Counted from the stretch's first letter, positions 31,618-41,636 are shown. The stretch is 64,000 nucleotides of DNA from Nitrospira sp. (GCA_016873515.1 VGXB01000001.1:62001-126000), one strand, 5' to 3'. Numbers and translations: made by a program. Notes: generated from the letters alone by a model not told the origin.

Positions 31618-33137
31618 TCGACGGAGTTCCTCCGGATCTACACGCCTGTGGGATTACCAAACACTTCGGCCCGCTCACCGCCTTGCAGGCGGTCAATCTT
31701 CAATTGCGGTCCGGCCAGTTTCATGCCCTGCTCGGCGAGAACGGGGCGGGCAAAAGCACATTAGTCAAATGCATCATGGGGTATTATCACCCCGATGAGG
31801 GGACAATTTCGCTCAATCACGAGACGGTTTCGATACGGAGCCCGCGCGACGCACAGACTTTTGGCATCGGGATGGTCTATCAGCAATTTACGCTGATCCC
31901 CAACATGACGGTGTTGGAGAACCTGGTAATCTCCAGGGCGAGATTGGACCCTCTCATCGATTGGGAAAAGGAAGAGCGTCAATTGGCGGAGTTCATGGAG
32001 AACATGCCGTTTCAGGTGTCGCTCACCGCTCGTGTCAGCTCGCTTGCCGCGGGTGAAAAACAAAAAGTGGAGATCCTTAAGCAACTCGCGCTGCAGAACC
32101 GCATTCTGATTTTAGACGAACCGACGTCCGTGCTGACTCCACAGGAAGCCGATGAGATGTTGGGATACCTTCGAGCCCTGACGCTGGGCCAGCGATTGAG
32201 CGTTCTGATCATTACGCATAAACTGCGAGAAGTCGCAGCCTTCGCGGACGAAGTGACGGTGTTGCGGAAGGGGCAATTCGTAGGAACTGGAAATGTCTCG
32301 CAGCTGACCGTCTCGCAGATGGCGGAAATGATGGTGGGGTCTGAGGTTACGGTCAAGCCGAAACAGCGAAACGTGCAGTCGAGCAAAGTCCCCAAGCTGG
32401 TCCTACGGGATATCCGTGTCAAAGATGAGAGCGGCGTGGAAGTCGTTCGGGGCGTGCACCTCACCATCCATGAAGGCGAGATCGTCGGGATTGCCGGCGT
32501 ATCAGGGAACGGACAACGAGAACTAGTCGAAGTGTTGGCAGGGCAACGCTGTGCTAGTGCGGGCACAATCCACGCGCATGATCAACTCTACCAGCCGACG
32601 CGAGAGAAGATCATGAAACACAAAATGTTCTGTCTTCCCGAAGAACCGCTCCAGAACACGTGTGTCGGGCGGATGAGCGTGGCGGAGAACCTGGCATTTC
32701 GCCACTTTGATATCGAACCCTACGTGGTGGGCGGGTGGTTCATCAGTCGCCCTGCGCTACGGCGCGGCGCGACCGAACTCATTGAGCGGTACAACATCAA
32801 ACCGCCTTATCCCGATATGCCGATCCAGTCTCTCTCGGGCGGCAATGTCCAGCGAGCAGTCTTGGCCCGGGAACTGTCGGCTGATGTTGAGATTTTGATC
32901 ATCGCCAACCCCTGTGTCGGGTTGGACTTTCTGGCGATGGAGGAAATTCGTCAACGAATCGTCGCCGCGCGCAATCACGGGACGGCGGTGCTTCTGGTCA
33001 GCGAAGACCTCGACGAGATCATGGAACTCTCCGACCGGACAGTGGTGATGTTCAACGGTCAACTCGTGTATGAAACCACGTCGTCCGACGCAGATCTGGG
33101 GATCATTGGACGGCACATGACAGGACATACAACATGA
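31614..33137 (+). CDS. ABC transporter ATP-binding protein with two ABC domains (BMP/sugar type)
   Basis: Walker [30 protein letters not shown], second domain [16 protein letters not shown] and [15 protein letters not shown]; 4-nt overlaps with both neighbours. Confidence 0.93.
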   Translation: MIDGVPPDLHACGITKHFGPLTALQAVNLQLRSGQFHALLGENGAGKSTLVKCIMGYYHPDEGTISLNHETVSIRSPRDAQTFGIGMVYQQFTLIPNMTVLENLVISRARLDPLIDWEKEERQLAEFMENMPFQVSLTARVSSLAAGEKQKVEILKQLALQNRILILDEPTSVLTPQEADEMLGYLRALTLGQRLSVLIITHKLREVAAFADEVTVLRKGQFVGTGNVSQLTVSQMAEMMVGSEVTVKPKQRNVQSSKVPKLVLRDIRVKDESGVEVVRGVHLTIHEGEIVGIAGVSGNGQRELVEVLAGQRCASAGTIHAHDQLYQPTREKIMKHKMFCLPEEPLQNTCVGRMSVAENLAFRHFDIEPYVVGGWFISRPALRRGATELIERYNIKPPYPDMPIQSLSGGNVQRAVLARELSADVEILIIANPCVGLDFLAMEEIRQRIVAARNHGTAVLLVSEDLDEIMELSDRTVVMFNGQLVYETTSSDADLGIIGRHMTGHTT

Positions 33138-33832
33138 ATACTGTAGGGGCTTCGCCATCGCCCTACCCGTTGCCACCGCAAAACTCCGGTGCGCACGTGG
33201 CGCTGGTGGTCATCGATATGCAGCGCGATTTCGTAGAGCCGGGCGGCTTCGGCGCCGCGCTGGGCAACAAGGTTGAACTCTTGCAAACGATCGTGCCGAC
33301 GGTCTTGAAACTCCTCAAGACGTTTCGGGAGTTGGGATTGCCTGTGATTCATACACGAGAAGGCCATCGCCCTGACTTGTCGGATTGCCCGCCGGCAAAG
33401 AAACGGCGTGGAGACGCGACATTGCGCATCGGCGATCCAGGCCCTATGGGACGCATTCTGATATTGGGCGAACCGGGAAACGACATCATCCCGCAATTGC
33501 GCCCCGAAGTCGGCGAACTCGTCATCGACAAGCCAGGCAAGGGGGCTTTTTACGCTACCGATCTTCAAGAGCGCCTGAAAGCCCTCCGTGTTACCCATCT
33601 CGTGTTCACCGGCGTCACGACTGAGGTCTGCGTGCAGACTAGCATGAGAGAAGCCAACGACCGCGGGTACGAATGCCTCTTGGTTGAAGATGGAACCGAA
33701 AGTTATTTTCCGGAATTCAAGCAGGCGACGGTCCGAATGATCCAATCACAGGGGGGCATTGTCGGGTGGGTGACCACTGCGGATCGTCTTATCGCGTCTC
33801 TCCGGCAGACCTACGCGGGGGGTGCCGCATGA
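33134..33832 (+). CDS. Second isochorismatase-fold cysteine hydrolase (candidate triuret/ureide hydrolase)
   Basis: [65 protein letters not shown]; substrate motif differs from the first paralogue. Confidence 0.8.
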   Translation: MNTVGASPSPYPLPPQNSGAHVALVVIDMQRDFVEPGGFGAALGNKVELLQTIVPTVLKLLKTFRELGLPVIHTREGHRPDLSDCPPAKKRRGDATLRIGDPGPMGRILILGEPGNDIIPQLRPEVGELVIDKPGKGAFYATDLQERLKALRVTHLVFTGVTTEVCVQTSMREANDRGYECLLVEDGTESYFPEFKQATVRMIQSQGGIVGWVTTADRLIASLRQTYAGGAA

Positions 33833-34224
33833 GCGAGGGCGATGTGCTGCTTGCCATCAACGGCACGCTGATGCGCGGGCTCAAGCTCAATCCCAACATG
33901 GTGGCAGCCAATGCCACGTTCGTTCGAGAGACGAAGACCGAAGCGGCGTATCGGCTCTGGACGGTGAACAACGAACACCCTGCGATGCTGCGTGTGACGG
34001 GTGGAACTGGGGTCAAGGTTGCAGTCGAAGTTTGGTCGGTCCCCTCTGCCGGACTGGTGGGGATCCTACTGAACGAACCGCCCGGTCTATGCATCGGCAA
34101 AGTGCGGTTGGAAGACGGCAGTACTGTTCTGGGTGTACTGGGAGAACCTGCGCTCGTCGAAGGGCACCAAGAGATCACCGAGTACGGCGGTTGGCGGGCG
34201 TATCTGGCGCAGGGCGCACGATAG
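33829..34224 (+). CDS. Stand-alone allophanate hydrolase C-terminal-like (AH_C / gamma-glutamylcyclotransferase-like) protein
   Basis: [40 protein letters not shown]...[18 protein letters not shown] resembles AtzF C-terminal domain; 4-nt overlap with upstream gene. Confidence 0.72.
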   Translation: MSEGDVLLAINGTLMRGLKLNPNMVAANATFVRETKTEAAYRLWTVNNEHPAMLRVTGGTGVKVAVEVWSVPSAGLVGILLNEPPGLCIGKVRLEDGSTVLGVLGEPALVEGHQEITEYGGWRAYLAQGAR

Positions 34225-34447
34225 AGTCCCCCTGCACTATGGGGTCTGGTCCTCGGATGGCAGAGACCGGAGCAGCTTCGTTCAGCCTCGAAATCGCGAA
34301 CCCCGTGGCAATATCTCCGGACGTGTCCGCAGCGCGGCAATAGGGGCGCGGCGTGAGCTATTGAGTTGCAAGCCGTTCAGCCCCCACTTATAATGCGTCA
34401 GCGGTAGTCGTCATATTCTTTAATTTTCTGAAGGAGTTGTCGCAACA

Positions 34448-34867
34448 ATGCGTGAACGAACATTGGCCATCATTAAACCGGATGCTGTGAAGAAACATGC
34501 AATTGGGGATATTATCAATCGATATGAGCGGGCCGGACTGACGCCGGTGGCGATGAAAGCCATGCAGATGTCGAAGCCGGTCGCGGAAGGGTTCTATGCC
34601 GTGCACAAAGCGCGGCCCTTCTTCGACAGTCTCTGTACCTTTATGTCGTCAGGACCCGCGGTGGTGCTGGTGTTGCAGGGTGAGGATGCGATTAAGAAGA
34701 ACCGTGAGCTCATGGGGGCTACGGATCCCGCGAAAGCCGATGCGGGTTCGATCAGAAAAGCGCACGGGACCAACATCGAGTTTAATGCCGTCCATGGGTC
34801 CGACTCTTCAGAGACGGCGGCGTTTGAGATCGGGTACTTTTTCCCAGACATGGAGATCTTCGGCTAG
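34448..34867 (+). CDS. ndk: Nucleoside-diphosphate kinase
   Basis: [23 protein letters not shown]...[17 protein letters not shown]. Confidence 0.97.
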   Translation: MRERTLAIIKPDAVKKHAIGDIINRYERAGLTPVAMKAMQMSKPVAEGFYAVHKARPFFDSLCTFMSSGPAVVLVLQGEDAIKKNRELMGATDPAKADAGSIRKAHGTNIEFNAVHGSDSSETAAFEIGYFFPDMEIFG

Positions 34868-34934
34868 CCCGCTGCGGGCGGCTAGAATTCGCTTGCAGTG
34901 CAATCGGAGTGTGGGTGCCTAACAAGGAGCAGAC

Positions 34935-35324
34935 ATGATTCCCTCAGACTTGCGCTATCACCACGAACATGAATGGGTGCGTCTCAACGGCAAGCAGGCA
35001 ACCATCGGGATCAGCCACTTTGCTCAGGACGCCCTTGGCGACATTGTGTTTCTTGACCTTCCCAAGGTCGGGACCGTCGTGAAGGCAGGTGGGCAGATCG
35101 GTGAAGTCGAGTCGACGAAAACGACGTCCACCATTTATAGTCCCGTCAGTGGGACCGTTGCGAATATTAATGCCAACCTCAAGGATCATCCCGAAGTCGT
35201 AAATTCCGATCCCTATGGCAAGGGGTGGATTGCGGTGATTGAACTGATGACTCCGACGGAAGTCGATCAGTTAATGACCGCCGCTCAGTACGAAGCGTTT
35301 CTTGCCTCACAGAAGAAAGGGTAA
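34935..35324 (+). CDS. gcvH: Glycine cleavage system H protein
   Basis: HHEHEWVRLNGKQATIGISHFAQDALGDIVFLDLP...GEVESTKTTSTIYSPVSGTV. Confidence 0.96.
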   Translation: MIPSDLRYHHEHEWVRLNGKQATIGISHFAQDALGDIVFLDLPKVGTVVKAGGQIGEVESTKTTSTIYSPVSGTVANINANLKDHPEVVNSDPYGKGWIAVIELMTPTEVDQLMTAAQYEAFLASQKKG

Positions 35325-35397
35325 GGTTCAGGCTGAGCTTCGGAGCAGCACTCACGCCTCCTCAACCTCAACCGCAACCTTAACCTGAGCCTTCAGC

Positions 35398-36831
35398 ATG
35401 GTAACTCCCGTGCACATTGCGATCCTCGGCGCCGGCCCCGGCGGCTATGTTGCAGCCATCCGTGCCGCCCAGCTTGGCGCCAGGGTCACTGTCGTCGAGC
35501 GGCAGGCACTCGGTGGGGTGTGTCTCAACTGGGGGTGTATTCCCAGCAAAACCCTCCTGTCCGTGATTGAGCTCGGCGACAAGCTGAAAAAGGCTGATGA
35601 GTTCGGATTAGTCCTGTCCGCACCGGCACGCTACGACTTGCCCCGCATGATCGCACGGAAAAATAGAGTCGTGGCCGGGCTGGTCAAGGGGATCGCCACG
35701 CTGTTCAAGACGTGGAACATTGAAGTGGTGGAGGGGCGGGGAGAAATTCTCGACGCCAAGACTCTCATGGTCACAGGGCCGAACGGTGCGCACCGAAAGG
35801 TGGAGGCCGAGGCCATCATCATCGCGACCGGGTCCTCTTGGCCGCACATCGCCCAGTTTCCCATTGACGGAACGCAGATCATCACCAGCAAGGAAGCGCT
35901 CGACCTTGAGGTTGTACCGGGGCGAATGGTGATTCTCGGCGGGGGGGTTGAAGGCTGCGAGTGCGCGACGCTCTTGAGTGGTTTGGGAACGGCCATCACG
36001 TTGGTTGAATTGCAGTCTCGTGTGTTGCCTCTGGAGGATGAAGAAGTCTCCATGCTGATGGCACGGGAGCTGAAAAAACGATCGGTCGACGTGAGGACCG
36101 GCACCACAATTACGAACGTTGAGCGTGTATCCAATGGACTGGCTATTCGGCTTGCGGATGACACTGTGGTTGAAGCGGACGTGCTGCTGATTTCCATCGG
36201 CAGAGGATTTCATTCCCAGGGCATTGGGCTAGACCGTGTGGGGGTGGCGCTGGGCCGGCGGGGTGAGGTGCTGGTCAATGAGCGGATGGAGACCACTGTG
36301 GCCGGTGTCTATGCGATCGGTGATGTGGTCGGCAAGGCGATGCTGGCTCATGTGGCGTCTGCGCAAGGAAAGGTGGCGGTGGAGAATATTCTCGGCCATC
36401 CCACTCAGATCAACTATGAGGTCGTTCCTGCCGGCATCTTTACCCTCCCTGAAGTGGGCCGTGTTGGATTGACGGAACAACAAGCACGTGAGCGAGCGCA
36501 GGCAGCGGGCCAGCATCCCGATCAGAGCGTGACGGTCGGCCGGTTTCGGTATGCGGGTCTCGGGAAGGCCCATGCGGTGGGAGACACGATCGGGCTGTTC
36601 AAAGTGATCGCGGATGCGGACACGGACAAGATTCTGGGTGTGCACATTGTCGGCGCGCATGCGGCCGATCTGGTGCATGAAGCAGCGCTGGCGATGCAAG
36701 TCGGGGCCACAGCCACTCAGGTGGCTGGAATGATCCATGCGCATCCGACGCTGTCTGAGGGTCTCGTGGAGGCGGTGGAAGATGTGAGCAGCATGGCCAT
36801 TCATCAGACTCGCAAGAAAGTCGGGACATGA
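35398..36831 (+). CDS. lpdA: Dihydrolipoyl dehydrogenase
   Basis: GAGPGGYVAAIRAAQLGA, GGVCLNWGCIPSKTLL redox-active disulfide. Confidence 0.95.
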   Translation: MVTPVHIAILGAGPGGYVAAIRAAQLGARVTVVERQALGGVCLNWGCIPSKTLLSVIELGDKLKKADEFGLVLSAPARYDLPRMIARKNRVVAGLVKGIATLFKTWNIEVVEGRGEILDAKTLMVTGPNGAHRKVEAEAIIIATGSSWPHIAQFPIDGTQIITSKEALDLEVVPGRMVILGGGVEGCECATLLSGLGTAITLVELQSRVLPLEDEEVSMLMARELKKRSVDVRTGTTITNVERVSNGLAIRLADDTVVEADVLLISIGRGFHSQGIGLDRVGVALGRRGEVLVNERMETTVAGVYAIGDVVGKAMLAHVASAQGKVAVENILGHPTQINYEVVPAGIFTLPEVGRVGLTEQQARERAQAAGQHPDQSVTVGRFRYAGLGKAHAVGDTIGLFKVIADADTDKILGVHIVGAHAADLVHEAALAMQVGATATQVAGMIHAHPTLSEGLVEAVEDVSSMAIHQTRKKVGT

Positions 36832-37313
36832 TCCGATCACTCAGTCTTAAGCTTGCGATGCTGACCATTACCAGAGGTCTGGTGTTTGGGGTCAGATGGC
36901 AACCAGGAGAACCTCAGCAGCACGCGATAGATCCAATGGATACCCCATCGGTACCCAGGGCTCCCTCGATGGCTGACACTCTAACGCAGACGACTCTGGC
37001 CCGTCCATCGACGAATGGCCCGGTAACCGTCACGTCAGGAGTATCCAACCATGGCGGTGTAGCCGGCCACACGGTATCACCGCTCGTGGATCTGAATCGC
37101 ACCACGGTGAAGGAATTGGAATCGCTGCCAGGCTTCGGGGCCGTGCTGGCTCAACGGGGTATTAACCATCGAACATCGATGGGACGGTTTCTGGCCGTCG
37201 AAGATCTGCGTGAGGTGAAGGGGAGTGAGGCAAAGAAATTCGAGCCGATTGCGTCGGTGGTGCTGGTGGCGAAGGGTGAGCCACAGGGGAGGACGGAGAA
37301 GCGAACAGTATGA
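36828..37313 (+). CDS. Helix-hairpin-helix (ComEA-like) protein
   Basis: [51 protein letters not shown]; 4-nt overlaps with lpdA and tyrS. Confidence 0.75.
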   Translation: MIRSLSLKLAMLTITRGLVFGVRWQPGEPQQHAIDPMDTPSVPRAPSMADTLTQTTLARPSTNGPVTVTSGVSNHGGVAGHTVSPLVDLNRTTVKELESLPGFGAVLAQRGINHRTSMGRFLAVEDLREVKGSEAKKFEPIASVVLVAKGEPQGRTEKRTV

Positions 37314-38521
37314 CCGATGTGAAACAGCAGTTGGCCCTGATCCTGCGCGGCGTCGCCGAGGTGATCCATCCAATTGAGTTGGAAGCCAAACTGACCCGTT
37401 CGCTCAAAGCGCATCGTCCGTTGCGGATCAAGGCCGGATTTGACCCCACTGCGCCGGATCTGCATCTTGGCCATACGGTCCTGATCCACAAGTTGAAACA
37501 CTTCCAAGATCTCGGACATCAGGTTCTGTTTTTGATCGGCGATTTCACTGGAATGATCGGCGATCCGACGGGCGTCTCTGAGACGCGTAGAGCGTTGACG
37601 AAGGAACAAGTGCTGGAGAACGCCACAACGTACCAGCGGCAGATCTTCAAGATTCTCGATCCGGCAAAAACCACGATCGAGTTCAACAGCCGGTGGATGG
37701 GGCCGATGACGGCCGATGGGCTGATTCAGCTGGCCGCGCACTATCGTGTCGCGCGGATGATGGAGCGAGATGATTTTCAAAAGCGCTATCGCGATCAAAA
37801 GCCGATCAGTGTCCACGAGTTTCTCTATCCGTTGGTGCAAGGGTATGACTCGGTGGCAATGAAGGCAGACGTGGAACTGGGCGGGACCGATCAGAAGTTC
37901 AACCTACTGGTTGGGCGGGAACTTCAGCGCGACTACGGCCAAGAGTCGCAAGTGGTCATCACGATGCCCCTGTTGGAAGGCACCGACGGCGTGAAAAAGA
38001 TGAGCAAGAGCGTCGGGAACTACATCGCGCTCGAAGATAAACCCGGCGACATGTTCGGCAAGGTCATGTCGATCAGCGATACCCTCATGCTGCGCTACTA
38101 TGAATTGCTCACCACGGAAGATCTCGGACGCGTAAAGGCGCTGCACCCTATGGAGGCCAAGCAATCCCTGGCGGAGCTGATTGTGGTGCGCTACCATGGA
38201 CACGAGGCCGGACGAAAGGCACGGAGGGAATTCCAGCAGAAGTTTCAGAAACAGGAATTCCCGGATGAGCCGGATGTGCGGCTTGCTCTTGTCTCCTCGG
38301 ATCTTCGTGAGGGGCGGTCGATCAGTCTGGTGGATCTGCTTGCCAAGACTGAACTGGTTTCCAGTAAGAGCGAAGCACGTCGTCTGATCGCACAAGGCGG
38401 CGTCGAAATCGATGGGGAAAAGCAGAACGATGCCAATAGTGTTGTGACCTTGGTTCTCGGCCGGCAGTATCGTCTAAAAATCGGCCGCCGAAAATTCGCG
38501 ATTGTCGAGTTCAAACCTTGA
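37310..38521 (+). CDS. tyrS: Tyrosyl-tRNA synthetase
   Basis: [27 protein letters not shown] and C-terminal S4 domain. Confidence 0.95.
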   Translation: MTDVKQQLALILRGVAEVIHPIELEAKLTRSLKAHRPLRIKAGFDPTAPDLHLGHTVLIHKLKHFQDLGHQVLFLIGDFTGMIGDPTGVSETRRALTKEQVLENATTYQRQIFKILDPAKTTIEFNSRWMGPMTADGLIQLAAHYRVARMMERDDFQKRYRDQKPISVHEFLYPLVQGYDSVAMKADVELGGTDQKFNLLVGRELQRDYGQESQVVITMPLLEGTDGVKKMSKSVGNYIALEDKPGDMFGKVMSISDTLMLRYYELLTTEDLGRVKALHPMEAKQSLAELIVVRYHGHEAGRKARREFQQKFQKQEFPDEPDVRLALVSSDLREGRSISLVDLLAKTELVSSKSEARRLIAQGGVEIDGEKQNDANSVVTLVLGRQYRLKIGRRKFAIVEFKP

Positions 38522-38580
38522 AGCGGGGAAGCGTTTTCTTGACTTGGCAGAGAGGCTCCGCGTAGGATGCCTCGCAGCGA

Positions 38581-38655
38581 GCGGGCGTAGCTCAGTGGTA
38601 GAGTCCTTGCTTCCCAAGCAAGTTGTCGTGGGTTCAAATCCCATCGCCCGCTCCA
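38581..38655 (+). tRNA. tRNA-Gly (anticodon CCC)
   Basis: GCGGGCG...CGCCCGC-TCCA acceptor, anticodon loop TTCCCAA, T-arm GTGGGTTCAAATCCCAT. Confidence 0.95.
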
Positions 38656-38965
38656 ATATGTTCAATCTCTTCCGTGCCCGTCTCTTCTGAGCCCCCTTCG
38701 CTCTTTCCGGTTTTTGTCACGGTTCCATGTGAAACTGGCGCATTAGGCGTAGAAGCCCTTGCCTTGACACTCCTGCGCAATCGGCCTAGCCTTGCGAAAG
38801 TGAAGAAGAAGGGACGTACTGAGAACTAGGTTCTATTTGTGCCAATGGTTTTATTTCTCTTAAGACGATACCTGTCCGTCAAAGAAGGAGACGATACCCC
38901 CTTAATCGAAATAGGAAAGTGCCGTCCTCTGTAAGTTTTCTCCCCCTACGGAATCGGAGGCATTC

Positions 38966-39139
38966 ATGCATGTCCTCGGTAGATTCTGGAACGTCCGGCC
39001 TGCTCTTCTGACCATGCTGTTTACCACCCCACTGTTCGCCCATCCCGGAGGCCTAGCCTTGCTGCAGAATGCTGTTATGAGGGCATTGCATCCGGTTCTG
39101 AACAACTCGATCGCACCCTACTTCCAAGGAGGAATGTGA
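38966..39139 (+). CDS. Small 57-aa putative secreted/membrane peptide
   Basis: My own translation: MHVLGRFWNVRPALLTMLFTTPLFAHPGGLALLQNAVMRALHPVLNNSIAPYFQGGM, stop overlaps next start (TGATG); below the ORF track size cut-off. Confidence 0.5.
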   Translation: MHVLGRFWNVRPALLTMLFTTPLFAHPGGLALLQNAVMRALHPVLNNSIAPYFQGGM

Positions 39140-39363
39140 TGAGATACCTGTACGCTCTGCTGCTTGGCCTCGCAGTCTGGGGGCCCGCGTTTGCAAACGC
39201 GGAAGGAGCCGGAGGGAGCTATCGCGGCATCGCCTCGTTGTATTACACGCTCATGTGGGGCATCTTGTGTTACGGTTTGTACGATACCTTCGGCAAGACG
39301 GCCTTCTACGTGGGAGCCCCGATCCTGGCAGTGATCACCTACTTGATGCTGCCTCCTGGATAA
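39139..39363 (+). CDS. Small membrane protein with signal peptide
   Basis: MRYLYALLLGLAVWGPAFANAEG...two hydrophobic segments; AAGGAGG-like RBS immediately upstream. Confidence 0.6.
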   Translation: MRYLYALLLGLAVWGPAFANAEGAGGSYRGIASLYYTLMWGILCYGLYDTFGKTAFYVGAPILAVITYLMLPPG

Positions 39364-39679
39364 GACTGCCCAACCGAATCGAAACATGCCCAGCAAGGGC
39401 GAAGTGGAAATGGCTAGTCGTCGGGTTCCCTAAATTGGCCCCCGCCTGCCGACAACAGGCCGGGGGGGGCGTTTCCCCATAGAGCAGCGTGAAGCAAGGC
39501 GATTTCCGGTTTCTGTCACGGTTCGGCTTTCGGTTTCCAGTTTTTGTCACGGTTGCCCGCATGTCTCGCGGTATCGTCCCGTATCTTGCTGCCCCTCGAA
39601 CTCGGTGGTAATGTTCGCCTTCTGTGACGTGCTGTGTCGTGGCGTATCGTGAGGTAGAAATAGGGCAGAGCCTTTTCAC

Positions 39680-39704
39680 GCAAGTTGTCGTGGGTTCAAA
39701 TCCC
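39680..39704 (+). repeat. 25-bp exact copy of tRNA-Gly 3' segment
   Basis: GCAAGTTGTCGTGGGTTCAAATCCC identical to 38618..38642 inside tRNA-Gly; near-identical sequence continues to the discriminator region. Confidence 0.88.
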
Positions 39705-39936
39705 GCCGCCCACTCCCTACCACACGTCGTGTAACCCGGCGGCTCATCCAGCGAAGCTGCGCATCATAGTTGCTGCCGGATCAATCCCACCAGTGATTCT
39801 TCGTACCTGGCTGATCCTGGGACCGTTGAACCCGCGCTAGGGGCGTACCACCTACTGTCCGCGAGCATGCATCATCGCGCCCGCCACAGCATCCTGGTGG
39901 AGCATTGAACGTTCGTGTTGGGAACGGAGAGTCGTC

Positions 39937-40128
39937 TCAGACCGCTTTCTTGACTAACCCTGACCGCAGGCAGCGGGTGCAGACGCGAATGCGCTTGTGG
40001 CTTTTCCCCACCAGGGCACGCACGGTTTGGATATTCGGATTGAACACCCGCCGAGTTTTGTTGTTGGCATGGCTGACGTTGTTCCCGGAGGTCGGCTTCT
40101 TTTGACAGAGTTCACACTGAAGTGCCAC
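39937..40128 (-). CDS. rpmB: 50S ribosomal protein L28
   Basis: [59 protein letters not shown], zinc-type L28. Confidence 0.93.
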   Translation of the reverse strand: MALQCELCQKKPTSGNNVSHANNKTRRVFNPNIQTVRALVGKSHKRIRVCTRCLRSGLVKKAV

Positions 40129-40317
40129 GGCTCGTACTCCTTCTCGTCTAAATCAAATCTCACAGAGCACCCGATGCTACCACGGGCTGGCAACCCTTGA
40201 CAAGCGAAACGATTGACGGTGGGCCCAGGCAAGAAAGGGGAACACTCAGAGATTCCCTAATGAGCCGGACTTGACAAACTTCGTGCTGCTCTCCTATTGT
40301 GCCCTCCACATTGTAAT

Positions 40318-40545
40318 TCCAGGATAAGGGAAGAGGGTGCAATTCCCTCGCGGTCCCGCCGCTGTCAATGGGGACGAAACCCGGTAGGCCACTGTCTTGA
40401 AGCGTGAAAGGTGAAGCGTAAAACGTACGGAGTGTAGGGCGCACTTGTACGTTTCACGTGTAACAGTTCACGTCGAGGATGGGAAGGCGCGGGGAGTAGG
40501 GTGAACCATGAGCCAGAAAACCTGCCTGGAGCTTTGACCATCGTT
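40318..40545 (+). promoter_or_regulatory. Cobalamin riboswitch 1 (upstream of btuF-like gene)
   Basis: Conserved GCCGCTGTCAATGGGGACG, GGTAGGCCACTG and downstream AGCCAGAAAACCTGCCTG blocks. Confidence 0.85.
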
Positions 40546-40588
40546 CCCTCGAGGGCTGGGGAACAGGTGAGGATGAAGAAGCGGGTGC

Positions 40589-40626
40589 AATCCTCAAGGA
40601 CTGTCTCAGCCCTTGGGGATTTTTTA
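40589..40626 (+). terminator. Intrinsic terminator / expression platform of riboswitch 1
   Basis: AATCCTCAAGG...CCTTGGGGATTTTTTATT stem plus U-tract right before the CDS. Confidence 0.8.
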
Positions 40627-40637
40627 TTTCTATTGCG

Positions 40638-41636
40638 TTGCCAAAGGTATTCTGCGGAGTTTGGGCCACAGGTTTGGTAGCCTTGTGGTTAGCTGCGGTG
40701 CCATCTTCCGATGCGTGTGCTCAAGAGGAGTGTGGAACGATGAAGCGGCGGCAGCAAGGCATTCTGACCGGCATGCCGTTTATGACGCATGTATCGGTAC
40801 GTTCGTTCGTGGACGATACTGGGCGAAAGCTGTCGCTCGCGAAGACGCCGGTCCGCATTGTATCGCTGGCACCCAGTATCACGGAAATGTTGTTTGCGAT
40901 CGGAGCCGGCGCTCAAGTCGCCGGCGTCACGCAATTTTGTGATTTTCCTCCTGACGTCTCAACGAAACCCAAAATCGGCTACGCGAATCCGAATCTGGAA
41001 TCGCTGGTCGCGCTGCAACCGGATTTGGTTCTGGCGCCGAAAGAATTTCTCAAGTCGGACCTGCTTGCGTCGCTCGACAATCTGCGTATTCCGCTCTTCA
41101 TCTTCTCCGGCCAGACGGTTGAGGATATTTTCTCGCACATTCAGTTGATCGGCCGAATGACCGACCACCAGGCCGAGGCAGCCGCGCTGGCGGTGGAGAT
41201 GCGGAGGCAGATCGCCACCGTCACGCAACGGGTGCAAGGGCAGCCGCCGGTGCGGGTGCTCTATGTCTTGAACAGTCAGCCGCTGATCACAGTGGGGCCC
41301 GGCAGTTTCATCGATCAGCTCATTGGGCTCGCCGGCGGCCTCAATGTCGCAGCCCCAAGCGCTGTGCCCTACCCTCGCTTGAGTATGGAAACCGTGCTGG
41401 CGGAAGACCCGGAAGTGTTGATGTTTCCGGTGGGGCCGGCCGAAGGAATATCTGAAAGTGAGCAGCAGGCCTGGTGGCAGTGGTCCAGCCTGTCGGCGAT
41501 CAAACACGCGCGGACCCATCAAATTCCGGCGGATCTGCTGAATCGCCCGGGGCCGAGAATCGGTCAGGCGTTGGAGCACCTGGCGACCCTTCTGCATCCA
41601 TCCCGTTCCAGATCGGCTCTGAGCGGGAGGCCGTGA
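40638..41636 (+). CDS. btuF: Cobalamin/cobinamide ABC transporter substrate-binding protein
   Basis: TTG start gives a signal peptide; RIVSLAPSITEMLFAIGAGAQVAGVTQFCDFPP. Confidence 0.88.
   Translation: MPKVFCGVWATGLVALWLAAVPSSDACAQEECGTMKRRQQGILTGMPFMTHVSVRSFVDDTGRKLSLAKTPVRIVSLAPSITEMLFAIGAGAQVAGVTQFCDFPPDVSTKPKIGYANPNLESLVALQPDLVLAPKEFLKSDLLASLDNLRIPLFIFSGQTVEDIFSHIQLIGRMTDHQAEAAALAVEMRRQIATVTQRVQGQPPVRVLYVLNSQPLITVGPGSFIDQLIGLAGGLNVAAPSAVPYPRLSMETVLAEDPEVLMFPVGPAEGISESEQQAWWQWSSLSAIKHARTHQIPADLLNRPGPRIGQALEHLATLLHPSRSRSALSGRP

Noticed and set aside
39905-40200. Plus-strand ORFs opposite rpmB
   Set aside because: The minus strand encodes a clear L28 ribosomal protein, so the plus ORFs are shadows.
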